NCBI GenBank assembly: GCA_023436205.1
Contig: JAEZKC010000071.1
Span: forward strand, 62,001 to 126,000
Direction of reading: 5' to 3'
Length of the DNA: 64,000 nucleotides
Source of the DNA: Fibrobacterota bacterium
GTDB lineage: Bacteria; Fibrobacterota; Chitinivibrionia; Chitinivibrionales; Chitinispirillaceae
Of the stretch, positions 43,249 to 51,341 are shown piece after piece. Position 1 is the stretch's first letter; every line of letters begins with the position of its first letter. A program made the position numbers and the translations under genes. The notes beneath the pieces are model-generated. The model saw only the letters and a program-made list of their open reading frames with translations, was not told the origin of the DNA and searched no databases.

Positions 43249-44586
43249 TTGTCTAAGAAATTCAGTTTCAAGGGCGGCGTCCACCCCAGCCACAGCAAGT
43301 CTCAGACTGAAAAGCTGCCGACAGAGGTATTTGCGCCACCATCAAAAGTGGTTATCCCCCTGTCCCAGCATATCGGAGCTCCGGCAAAACCGATAGTGAA
43401 ACGTGGCGACAGGGTAGTTATAGGTCAGGTGATCGGTGAACCGGGAGGATTTGTCTCCTCCACCATTCATTCATCTGTGGCCGGAACCGTGACTTCAGTG
43501 GGGCCGTTTGCACATCCGCTGGGTCGACAAGTTATGGCAGTGGAGATCGAAAACGACGGTTCCGAAGAAAAAGCACCATTCATTCCCTTTGAAAAACCAT
43601 GGCGGGAAGCTGCACCGGGAGAACTTGTGCAGAAAATCGCCTCCTGCGGTATAGTGGGTATGGGTGGAGCCAGTTTTCCCACACAGGTAAAACTTTCACC
43701 TCCCAGCAACAAGCCCATTGACACACTCATTATCAACGCGGCAGAATGTGAGCCCTATCTAACGGCTGACCATCGTCTGATGCTTGAACGTCCTGAAGAT
43801 CTTCTTGTCGGAATGCTCATCCTCAGAAAGATTCTGGGTGCCAAGAAGAGTTACATTGGTATCGAAGATAACAAGCCGGATGCCATCGCGGCCATCACAG
43901 AGAAGCTTTCCGATCCCAAATATAAAGATATCACCATTGCGGTTCTTAAAGCGAAGTACCCCCAGGGGGGAGAAAAGCAGCTCATCAATGCTGTCACTGG
44001 AAGAGAAGTACCGTCCGGCGGATTGCCGATGGATGTCGGTTGCGTAGTGCAGAATGTAGGGACCGCCCTTGCCATTCGCGATTCCATCCTGGTGGGTTCT
44101 CCTCTTTACGAAAGAGTTGTAACTGTTACAGGTCCTGCAGTAAGAGCGCCGAAAAATATGCTGGTACGTCTGGGTACTCCTGTGCGGCTTTTACTTGAAG
44201 CCTGCGATACGGATTTTTCCATGATGAAAAAGCTGATCATGGGTGGCCCGATGATGGGTTTGGCTCAATCAGAACTGGATGTGCCGGTTATAAAATCCAC
44301 TTCCGGTCTTCTGGCCTATGACAAGACCACTCCCGCAGTGCGGGAATATCCCTGCATTAACTGCGGAATATGTGTCAAGGCCTGCCCCATTCATCTTGTG
44401 CCCTCAAGACTGGCCAAGCTGGTCGATAAAGGCCACATTGATGATGCTGTCGAATGGAACCTCATGGACTGTGTTGAATGCGGTTCATGCGCCTATGCCT
44501 GCCCTTCTAAGATTAACCTTGTGCATTTCATGAAGCTTGGCAAGTATACTGTCCAGGCCAAACGAGCAGCCGCACAGAAAAAATAG
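43249..44586 (+). CDS. rnfC: Rnf complex subunit C (NADH-side Fe-S/flavoprotein)
   Basis: Membrane-associated subunit that exchanges electrons with NAD. 445 residues: GGVHPSHSKSQTEKLP start, a lipoyl-like region (KRGDRVVIGQVIGEP), the FMN/NADH fold (GMGGASFPTQVKL, INAAECEPYLTADHRLM, YPQGGEKQLI) and two [4Fe-4S] motifs, CINCGICVKACP and CVECGSCAYACP. TTG start with AGGAG upstream. First gene of rnfCDGEAB, the order found in clostridial and acetogen operons. Confidence 0.96.
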   Translation: MSKKFSFKGGVHPSHSKSQTEKLPTEVFAPPSKVVIPLSQHIGAPAKPIVKRGDRVVIGQVIGEPGGFVSSTIHSSVAGTVTSVGPFAHPLGRQVMAVEIENDGSEEKAPFIPFEKPWREAAPGELVQKIASCGIVGMGGASFPTQVKLSPPSNKPIDTLIINAAECEPYLTADHRLMLERPEDLLVGMLILRKILGAKKSYIGIEDNKPDAIAAITEKLSDPKYKDITIAVLKAKYPQGGEKQLINAVTGREVPSGGLPMDVGCVVQNVGTALAIRDSILVGSPLYERVVTVTGPAVRAPKNMLVRLGTPVRLLLEACDTDFSMMKKLIMGGPMMGLAQSELDVPVIKSTSGLLAYDKTTPAVREYPCINCGICVKACPIHLVPSRLAKLVDKGHIDDAVEWNLMDCVECGSCAYACPSKINLVHFMKLGKYTVQAKRAAAQKK

Positions 44587-44593
44587 AGGAATC

Positions 44594-45667
44594 ATGACCA
44601 CAACACAGACAACTGAAACTGGAGCTCCTGCGGAAAAGCAGACCGCAGCCAAAGAAACAACTCTTCCGCTGCTTCATTTATCAAGCTCTCCCCATGTACG
44701 TTCTGCTATAAGCGTTCCATTGATTATGAAGTGCGTTTGCCTTGCCATGGTACCCGCATTTGTGGCTTCCGTGGTCTTTTTCGGATGGAAAGCTTTAACT
44801 CTGACTGCAGCCAGCGTGATAGCAGCTGTAGGTACGGAATGGATAATCAACAGATTACTTAAACGTCCACAGACAATCGGGGATTACAGTGCTGTGATCA
44901 CCGGCGTTCTTGTGGCCTTCAACGTACCCTCGGGTCTTCCGATCTGGATGGTGGTGATCGGGTCTGCATTCGCTGTGGGAGTTGCAAAGATGGTTTTCGG
45001 GGGACTGGGCAGCAACTTCATTAACCCGGCGCTTGCGGGACGCGCATTTCTGATGGCCAATTTTCCGGCAGCCATGACCACCTGGACAATTCCCAATTTC
45101 GGCAACATCAATGGTCTGGTGGATGGAGTCTCTTCAGCCACACCGCTTGGAGCCATAAAAATCGCTTTCGCAAACGGGAATTATCAGGCTGCGACCTTTG
45201 CAGATGCATTCAAGGAACTCCTGCTTGGAAACGTGGGGGGAAGCCTTGGGGAAACATCCGCGATAGCGCTGCTTCTGGGAGGCATCTTTCTCATCGCGGT
45301 AAGGATCGTGGACATACGCATTCCCCTCTCCTATATCGCCACAGTTTTCCTGCTTTTCTGGATTGCCAACGGAACCGGTTCTTACTTTACACTCGATGCA
45401 TTGATCACACCCACCTTCCACATACTGGCTGGCGGCCTTATGCTGGGTGCCTTTTTCATGGCAACTGACATGGTAACCTCCCCCATCACTCCAAATGGGC
45501 GCATTCTCTTTGGAATCGGTTGCGGGTTACTCACCTTTGTCATTAGAAAATATGGTGGCTACCCGGAAGGTGTTTCCTATTCCATATTATTAATGAACCT
45601 TACTGTACCTCTTATTGACCGATACACCAGACCAACAATCTACGGCGAGGTAGCCAAACGTGATTGA
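44594..45667 (+). CDS. rnfD: Rnf complex subunit D
   Basis: Integral membrane subunit carrying covalently bound FMN. 357 residues from the ATG at 44594 (GAGGAATC upstream). Landmarks: LSSSPHVRSAISVPLIMKCV, FNVPSGLPIWMVVIG, NPALAGRAFLMANFP, and the flavinylation motif VSSATPLGA (Thr). Several membrane helices follow, including MATDMVTSPITPNGRILFGI. Eight bases after rnfC. Confidence 0.95.
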   Translation: MTTTQTTETGAPAEKQTAAKETTLPLLHLSSSPHVRSAISVPLIMKCVCLAMVPAFVASVVFFGWKALTLTAASVIAAVGTEWIINRLLKRPQTIGDYSAVITGVLVAFNVPSGLPIWMVVIGSAFAVGVAKMVFGGLGSNFINPALAGRAFLMANFPAAMTTWTIPNFGNINGLVDGVSSATPLGAIKIAFANGNYQAATFADAFKELLLGNVGGSLGETSAIALLLGGIFLIAVRIVDIRIPLSYIATVFLLFWIANGTGSYFTLDALITPTFHILAGGLMLGAFFMATDMVTSPITPNGRILFGIGCGLLTFVIRKYGGYPEGVSYSILLMNLTVPLIDRYTRPTIYGEVAKRD

Positions 45668-46409
45668 CATCATTAAACTAACGGTAGCACTGATGGTGAT
45701 ATCGATGGTTGCAGGTTTAGCCATCGGTGTCGCAAACTCTAAGACAAAAGACAAGATTGCAGCTCAAGCTCAGGAGGCTCAGAAAAGCGCCCTGGAAGCA
45801 GTATTCCCTGAAAAGGTTACAATTGCCGAAAAAAAGGGTAAAGGTGATCTGCCGGCGAAATACTGGACTGCTTCAAATGAAAAAGGATTTGTAGGATATG
45901 CCTTCGAAGTGAGCAGTAGAGGTTACGCTGGCGATATCAAATACATGGTTGGCGTTAACCCGAATGGTGATATTCTGGGTATGACCGTCCTGGAGCAGAG
46001 CGAAACACCGGGGCTGGGTTCCCGTGTTCAGGAGGTGGCCTCCTCCAAATACATCTGGAATCCCATGGCCAAAAGTGAAAAAGTGAAACCGTGGTTTACA
46101 GAGCAGTTTGAGGGATTATCCAGCCTCAAGCCGATTCAGATAGAAAAATCTCTTGGAGAGTGGCACAAGATTGATAATTCCGGTCGCGAACAGCTCAAGC
46201 AGAGAAACGCGGTTTCCGCCATTACCGGCTCCACCATCTCCACCAGAGCGGTAACCAGAGGAATTGAGGAGAAGGTCTCTGTATACCTAAATAAACTGGC
46301 AAAAAAGAGTACTGTTTCAGCAGTATCCGGCGCCAGCGTATCCTCCAAACCGGTTTCTCAAGACCACGAACAGATCGCAGACACTAACGTTATAAAAGGG
46401 GAAAACTGA
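45660..46409 (+). CDS. rnfG: Rnf complex subunit G
   Basis: Periplasm-facing subunit with covalent FMN. 249 residues: N-terminal helix (LTVALMVISMVAGLAIGVAN), YMVGVNPNGDILGMTVLEQSE, TPGLGSRV and the flavinylation site ITGSTISTRAV (Thr). The C-terminal ~40 residues beyond the domain are Ser/Val/Lys-rich and not conserved in the family as I know it. GTG start overlapping rnfD by 8 bases. Confidence 0.95.
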   Translation: MIDIIKLTVALMVISMVAGLAIGVANSKTKDKIAAQAQEAQKSALEAVFPEKVTIAEKKGKGDLPAKYWTASNEKGFVGYAFEVSSRGYAGDIKYMVGVNPNGDILGMTVLEQSETPGLGSRVQEVASSKYIWNPMAKSEKVKPWFTEQFEGLSSLKPIQIEKSLGEWHKIDNSGREQLKQRNAVSAITGSTISTRAVTRGIEEKVSVYLNKLAKKSTVSAVSGASVSSKPVSQDHEQIADTNVIKGEN

Positions 46410-46411
46410 TC

Positions 46412-47008
46412 ATGCTGGGCGAAGAAATCAAGCGCGGCGTAGTAACTGAAAACCCCATACTGATTCTTGCACTCGGACTCTGCCCCTCCCTGGCAGTGAG
46501 TACTTCAGTGAGGAACGGTCTGGGGATGGGTCTGGCAGCCACATTCGTGCTGGCATGTTCAAATGTGATTATATCGATTATCAAGAAGTGGATCCCGGAG
46601 AAGGTGAGAATTCCCTGTTTTATCGTGGTAATCGCCACCTTTGTTTCCATTCTGCAGCTTATTCTCAAAGCGTACATTCCGGTTCTGGACCAGCAGCTGG
46701 GGATTTTTATTCCTCTTATTGTTGTAAACTGCATCATTCTGGGGCGTGCAGAAGCGTTTGCTTCCAAGAACAACCCGTTCGCCTCTCTTGTTGACGGACT
46801 GGTTATGGGAATGGGCTTTACAGTATCACTTCTGATTCTCAGCGTCATACGCGAATTACTGGGAAGTAATAAGATTTTCGATCTTCTTGTAATACCGAAA
46901 TTTCAGCCCATGACTGCCTTTGTTCTTGCACCGGGAGGATTTTTCGCGATTGCACTTGTAATGGGTATTGTGAATTTCCTGCGCAGCAGAAAGGTAGCCC
47001 GCACATGA
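46412..47008 (+). CDS. rnfE: Rnf complex subunit E
   Basis: Integral membrane subunit, inverted-topology homologue of RnfA, that together with it holds a membrane [2Fe-2S] centre. 198 residues, six hydrophobic helices; NPILILALGLCPSLAVSTSV (conserved Cys), VVNCIILGRAEAFASKN (conserved Cys) and DGLVMGMGFTVSLLILSVIR. Confidence 0.95.
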   Translation: MLGEEIKRGVVTENPILILALGLCPSLAVSTSVRNGLGMGLAATFVLACSNVIISIIKKWIPEKVRIPCFIVVIATFVSILQLILKAYIPVLDQQLGIFIPLIVVNCIILGRAEAFASKNNPFASLVDGLVMGMGFTVSLLILSVIRELLGSNKIFDLLVIPKFQPMTAFVLAPGGFFAIALVMGIVNFLRSRKVART

Positions 47009-47628
47009 GCAGCATCATTAGCATTATTCAGATATCCATAGCCGCAGTACTGATTCAGAATTTTGTGCTGGCCCGATTCCTGGGGCTGTGCCCCTTTTTC
47101 GGAGTTTCAAAGAAACTCTCCAGCGCAACTGGAATGGGCATGGCAGTCGTATTTGTTATGACTGTGGCATCCATGTTTACCTGGGCCATCAATAAATATG
47201 TGCTGGTGGGAATGGGAGTGGAGTTCCTGCGCACCATAGTGTTTATCCTGGTGATTGCATCTCTGGTGCAGCTTCTTGAAATGGCACTGCAGAAGTTCTC
47301 CCCCGCCCTGTACGAGTCTTTGGGGATTTATCTGCCACTGATCACCACCAACTGTGCCATTCTCGGAGTAGCGATCATCAATACCGGGATCAACCAGTTC
47401 AGCGGCAAGCCCTTTACCTTTGTAGAGAGCATCATCAACGGAGCCGCTTCAGGTGTGGGCTTCACACTTGCACTTGTGCTGATGGCCGGTTTGCGGGAAA
47501 AGCTTGAACTGGCAAATATCCCCAAAACACTTGAAGGCCTGCCGATTGCATTTGTCACAGCAGGTCTCATGGCACTGGCGTTTCTGGGTTTCTCGGGACT
47601 CAAACTTTTTGCTTCCATTGGAGGATAA
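47005..47628 (+). CDS. rnfA: Rnf complex subunit A
   Basis: Integral membrane subunit. 207 residues, six helices; NFVLARFLGLCPFFGVSKKL and LITTNCAILGVAI carry the conserved Cys residues, and GVGFTLALVLMAGLREKLE is the family's amphipathic loop. Overlaps rnfE by 4 bases. Confidence 0.95.
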   Translation: MSSIISIIQISIAAVLIQNFVLARFLGLCPFFGVSKKLSSATGMGMAVVFVMTVASMFTWAINKYVLVGMGVEFLRTIVFILVIASLVQLLEMALQKFSPALYESLGIYLPLITTNCAILGVAIINTGINQFSGKPFTFVESIINGAASGVGFTLALVLMAGLREKLELANIPKTLEGLPIAFVTAGLMALAFLGFSGLKLFASIGG

Positions 47629-47630
47629 GC

Positions 47631-48671
47631 GTGGAAATTTTTCTTCCTGTACTGATAGTTGGCACGGTGGGCCTTTTCTTCGGTGTTGGTTTGGGGATCG
47701 CCTCCAAAAAGTTGCACGTTTTTGTGGACCCAAAGATATCCCGCATTCAGAACGTGTTACCTAATGCAAACTGCGGAGCTTGCGGTTACCCTGGGTGCAG
47801 TGCCTTTGCCAAAGCTGTGGCGGAAGGTAAAGCTGACCCAGGGGGCTGTATTCCCGGTGGTTCAAAAGCGGCTCACGATATCGCCGACATACTGGGGGTG
47901 ACCGCTTCATCCAGCGAACCGGTAATGGCTGTGGTGCACTGCAAAGGCGGCAAAAAAGAGGCTCTGGAAAGAGCAGCCTACCAGGGGATTGAAGACTGTC
48001 ATGCCGCAGTTCTTACCGGTAACGGTTCCAAGGTGTGCGCTGACGGCTGTCTTGGTCTGGGTAGCTGCGTAAGAGCCTGTCCCTTTGATGCTATCTATGT
48101 AAATGATAATGGTGTTGCTGTTGTGGATCCGGATAAATGCACAGGGTGTGGCAAGTGTGTGAAGGCATGTCCCCGCAAAGTAATCTCACTCATTCCGCGA
48201 GTCCATAAGATTTTCCTGGCCTGTTCAAACCATGACAAAGGTGCAAAAGTAAAGAAGTACTGTTCAGTGGGATGTACCGCCTGCACACTTTGCGTCAAGG
48301 CTACTCCTTCAGGAGCAATCAGCATGGAAAACAATATTCCTGTACTTGACTACAGTAAAGATGAAAACTTTATACCGGCCAGCAACAAGTGCCCATCCAA
48401 ATGCTTTGTTGACCTGGTTAAGGTTCGCCCCAAAGCCAATATCGATACCAAGTGTGACGGATGCGGAGAGTGTGTCAGTGTCTGCCCCGTTCCCGGTGCC
48501 ATTAAAGGTGAAAAAGGGGATCGTCACGTCATCGATAAAGACAAGTGTATCGGTTGTGGCATTTGCCTCAATTCCTGTCACGCACGGGCTATTGCTCTAT
48601 GGGGCGGTTTAGGTTACGACTCGGTGGAAAAGAACAAAAGACAACGCAGCAGTTCCACCACTAAGGGTTAG
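47631..48671 (+). CDS. rnfB: Rnf complex subunit B, long form with several ferredoxin modules
   Basis: Electron entry from ferredoxin. 346 residues: membrane helix (VLIVGTVGLFFGVGLGIASK), the NCGACGYPGCSAFAKAV cluster, then ferredoxin-type motifs CADGCLGLGSCVRACP, CTGCGKCVKACP, CSVGCTACTLCVKATP, CDGCGECVSVCPVPGAIKG and CIGCGICLNSC. In the CSVG module the last ligand Cys is Thr (CVKATP). The short proteobacterial RnfB has only one cluster pair after the NCGACGYPGC site, so this resembles the clostridial/Bacteroidetes long form. GTG start, last gene of the operon. Confidence 0.95.
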   Translation: MEIFLPVLIVGTVGLFFGVGLGIASKKLHVFVDPKISRIQNVLPNANCGACGYPGCSAFAKAVAEGKADPGGCIPGGSKAAHDIADILGVTASSSEPVMAVVHCKGGKKEALERAAYQGIEDCHAAVLTGNGSKVCADGCLGLGSCVRACPFDAIYVNDNGVAVVDPDKCTGCGKCVKACPRKVISLIPRVHKIFLACSNHDKGAKVKKYCSVGCTACTLCVKATPSGAISMENNIPVLDYSKDENFIPASNKCPSKCFVDLVKVRPKANIDTKCDGCGECVSVCPVPGAIKGEKGDRHVIDKDKCIGCGICLNSCHARAIALWGGLGYDSVEKNKRQRSSSTTKG

Positions 48672-48679
48672 TTTTTTCG

Positions 48680-48714
48680 CAGAGTATCTGAGGTGTTCTG
48701 CCCCAGATACTCTG
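48680..48714 (+). terminator. Hairpin after rnfB
   Basis: 10-bp stem CAGAGTATCT/AGATACTCTG with a 15-base loop, eight bases past the stop. No U-run follows; likely the 3' end of the rnf transcript. Confidence 0.5.
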
Positions 48715-48863
48715 TAACTCCGCCGCCACTCATTTTCACCTTCTCAATACAAAACGCTCTCATTCTTCGCAAATCGGTTTCGAACCTCCCACTCATCGGA
48801 TGCCACTATACTGGTGATAACCGTTTGAACCCATTATAAATAGGTGACAGCCTGGGGGTACTC

Positions 48864-50165
48864 ATGAAACAGATTGACATTGCAATGTTGTGTCTCTTTT
48901 CCTTGATCCATGCGGACTTATTGATAGACGACCACACTGATGGCACCAACCAGAATGAACTCGAGTATTACTGGTACTATTATGACGATAATTATGGAGT
49001 AGGAGCCAATGATCGACCACAGAGTGATTCCATTTCACGACCGTCGGTTATAGATGTTTCCTATACCGATGGGCCCCGCCACTTTAAAGGCTACCCCTCC
49101 TTTATACCTGACATGCAGGATAAATATACTGTAAAGACTTATCAGTTCACTCTGGGTGAGGAAAACGATAACAAGTATGCCACCATGCCATTTACTTTTG
49201 GTTCTTCATGGAATACGGAAAAGGGAATAGCTCAACCGTATGTGGGATGTAATGCAATGTTAAACAGATTAGGCAGCTCAATAAATCTAAAAATGATAAC
49301 AGGGTTTCGATTCAAAATAAGATCTCACAAAGATAACCTTAGGGTATGCTTTAAAGTAAAGACTAAAGACATTGATGAATATTCGATTATCAAAAATCCA
49401 CCTGACGATGCATTCGGATACTGGAATGATACTTTTACGGTTACAAATGAGTGGAATGAAGTCACTGTATCAATGAATGACCTTACTCAACCGGACTGGG
49501 CAAAGTCGTTTAAGCCTATGGACATTGAGCATGCAACTAACATCGCATGGGAGATCTGTAGAGAGTTTAACCCTGCAGTGGAGAGCGATACTCTGGATAT
49601 TGATGATATCTATATGATTGCAGAGGACATTCCTCAAATTATTTATCCCGTATCTGAACAGGTGGAACAGCCTTTTAATTTAGTATGGAAAAGCGTTGTT
49701 GCTATAAGCATGTATCAGATCGAAATTTACAATAAGTATGACCTTTCGATTCCTGTCATAGATTTCCTGGTTTTGGATACAACTATTGAAATCACATCAC
49801 TGCCTGATAGTAATAACTACATATGGCGAGTGAGAGGGGTCAATGAGTACTGGAATGCCAAATTCTCTGATTATGCGGAGTTCTTTACAGTACCGACATC
49901 TGTTGCGAGTAACAACCAACGTTTATTGAATACAGAGTACAATTGTGCTTATCAGAACGAAAAACTACAGTATTCCCTCCCATTTCAAAGCCATGTGAAG
50001 ATGACACTTCATGATCTCAGAGGAAGTAGGGTTAAAACAGTAGTCAACCAGATACAAAAAGCGGGAACACATTCAGTAGTATTAAAAGGCCTGGCCCGGG
50101 GTACATATTTGCTGGAATTTCAGGTGAATGAAAACAAGTACCGGGAGCAGATTACGATCAGATAA
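48864..50165 (+). CDS. Secreted protein with CBM11/CIA30-like domain and C-terminal sorting-like domain
   Basis: 433 residues. Short signal (IDIAMLCLFSLIHA), then LLIDDHTDGTNQNELEYYWY and TVKTYQFTLGEENDNKYATM followed by ITGFRFKIRSHKDNLRVCFK, the order of the CBM11/CIA30 jelly-roll fold that binds beta-glucans in known members. A fibronectin-like segment (PQIIYPVSEQVEQPFNLVW) follows. The C-terminus (VKMTLHDLRGSRVKTVV, GTHSVVLKGLARGTYLLEF) resembles a type IX sorting/FlgD domain. No catalytic domain visible. Sugar binding is inferred. Confidence 0.65.
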   Translation: MKQIDIAMLCLFSLIHADLLIDDHTDGTNQNELEYYWYYYDDNYGVGANDRPQSDSISRPSVIDVSYTDGPRHFKGYPSFIPDMQDKYTVKTYQFTLGEENDNKYATMPFTFGSSWNTEKGIAQPYVGCNAMLNRLGSSINLKMITGFRFKIRSHKDNLRVCFKVKTKDIDEYSIIKNPPDDAFGYWNDTFTVTNEWNEVTVSMNDLTQPDWAKSFKPMDIEHATNIAWEICREFNPAVESDTLDIDDIYMIAEDIPQIIYPVSEQVEQPFNLVWKSVVAISMYQIEIYNKYDLSIPVIDFLVLDTTIEITSLPDSNNYIWRVRGVNEYWNAKFSDYAEFFTVPTSVASNNQRLLNTEYNCAYQNEKLQYSLPFQSHVKMTLHDLRGSRVKTVVNQIQKAGTHSVVLKGLARGTYLLEFQVNENKYREQITIR

Positions 50166-50255
50166 GTATCAGAAACGTACGGCTGCTTGAAATTAGCCGT
50201 ACTCCCTTTCATGGTTATCCCAAATCTAAAGTTTTTGTCACAATTAAAAACAGGC

Positions 50256-50567
50256 TTACTCATCCCTGCTGTAAATAACGATTCCCCTAGTGAGGATATG
50301 TTCCTTAAGATCCTCATTTGTAATAGAGGGGTAAGCAATAAAATCAATGAAATATGGCAGACTGGAATCTTCCTCTATTGTGAATTTCATTTTTGCCGCA
50401 AGTGAAGAGGTTACTTTATCGCCCATCAAGGCGATATCTATATCTGATGCGACTTTATATGTGCCACAGGCGCGCGAACCGAAAAGCACCGCTTTTTGTA
50501 CTTCAGAATTTTGATGAATAAACGAAATGATTTCCGTCAACTGCTTTTCACTCAAACCGTATTTCAT
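50256..50567 (-). CDS. MNT-type nucleotidyltransferase of a second HEPN/MNT pair
   Basis: 103 residues with GSx10DxD (GSRACGTYKVASDIDIALMG) and the third acidic position in YFIDFIAY. It starts on an ATGA overlap with the HEPN gene. In its family the enzyme AMPylates the HEPN partner. It is only distantly similar to the copy at 25624, sharing the motif but little around it. Confidence 0.83.
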   Translation of the reverse strand: MKYGLSEKQLTEIISFIHQNSEVQKAVLFGSRACGTYKVASDIDIALMGDKVTSSLAAKMKFTIEEDSSLPYFIDFIAYPSITNEDLKEHILTRGIVIYSRDE

Positions 50568-50971
50568 ATCTTACTTTTCATGTCCCGATAAAGAGTTCCA
50601 ACCAGAGGAAAAAATTCATCTACAATGTACTGCACTGTTTCGTTAAGAATAACCTGATTGTAGGTATGGCTGGCTAAATTCCTCTTTTCAACAACACTCA
50701 TCCATTTTTCTGCTTCTGAAATTAATCCCGACTGAAAAGCTGTTCGAATAGTCTGCTTACTGCTTCCTATACTCGTAAATCCTTCGCTTTCAAGATAGTC
50801 CTTCATGGTGTTCCATGCCAGTTCAAAAGTAAATTCAAAGGCCTGAACGAGTGCAATGCGGACGACCTCATCATCAGGGTCCAACTGGTACCGATCAAAG
50901 ATTCGCTGCATTGTGTTATAAGCATTTTCAAAGTTCTGAAAACGCTGCTTCCATCTGATCTCGCTTTTCAC
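50564..50971 (-). CDS. HEPN toxin / nucleotidyltransferase substrate-binding protein (HI0074-like), second copy
   Basis: 135 residues, all-helical: FQNFENAYNTMQRIFDRY, ALVQAFEFTFELAWNTMKDY and EKRNLASHTYN. RNLASH is the Rx4H HEPN motif, followed by TY where the modified tyrosine is found in HepT. GTG start with a strong CAGGAGGT site. Confidence 0.83.
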   Translation of the reverse strand: MKSEIRWKQRFQNFENAYNTMQRIFDRYQLDPDDEVVRIALVQAFEFTFELAWNTMKDYLESEGFTSIGSSKQTIRTAFQSGLISEAEKWMSVVEKRNLASHTYNQVILNETVQYIVDEFFPLVGTLYRDMKSKI

Positions 50972-51058
50972 TGTACCTCCTGATTATATATTCTGAAACC
51001 AAAATACTACCCGCAGGTTGCTAGCGCACTCAGAAGGTAATTTTTCGTTCATGTAGGA

Positions 51059-51325
51059 TCATAAGGTCTTCCAACTTGGAAGACCTAGGCTCAATGTGAG
51101 TGGAGAGGGGTTAGTACGTGTCCGATCCCATCCCAGATAGACAGTATCAACACGGCTTTGAGAGTTAAACACCGGTGGAGTGGTATCAGAACCGCTGGTA
51201 GTACCAGCTGGCAAGAACTGAAGGCTGGGACCGGTTAAGCGCTTATCATCGACAAACCCAGACTCCACCTTATCAAGCACGGCTTTTGCTGTTTGTAACA
51301 GATAGCTACCGCTAAAGCTTTTACC
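51059..51325 (-). pseudogene. Possible remnant of a gene 3' end
   Basis: An open frame reading FSGSYLLQTAKAVLDKVESG, then LTGPSLQFLPAGTTSGSDTT and VDTVYLGWDRTRTNPSPL, ending SLGLPSWKTL. Composition looks protein-like, but there is no signal, no good start and no recognised family. It stops inside the hairpin at 51064-51086. Could equally be chance. Confidence 0.2.
51064..51086. repeat. Perfect inverted repeat, terminator-like hairpin
   Basis: AGGTCTTCC/GGAAGACCT with a 5-base centre (AACTT), which can pair to leave almost no loop. No T-run on either side. Confidence 0.5.
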
Positions 51326-51341
51326 TTATCAAGGAGGGTCA

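Larger units (their letters stand above)
50972..51341. other. 370-base gap with a hairpin and a possible gene remnant
   Basis: Upstream of the spondin-domain gene. It contains a near-perfect hairpin (51064-51086), a minus-strand open frame without a start (see 51059-51325), and the AAGGAGGG ribosome site of the next gene. I see no convincing promoter or RNA gene. Confidence 0.4.
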
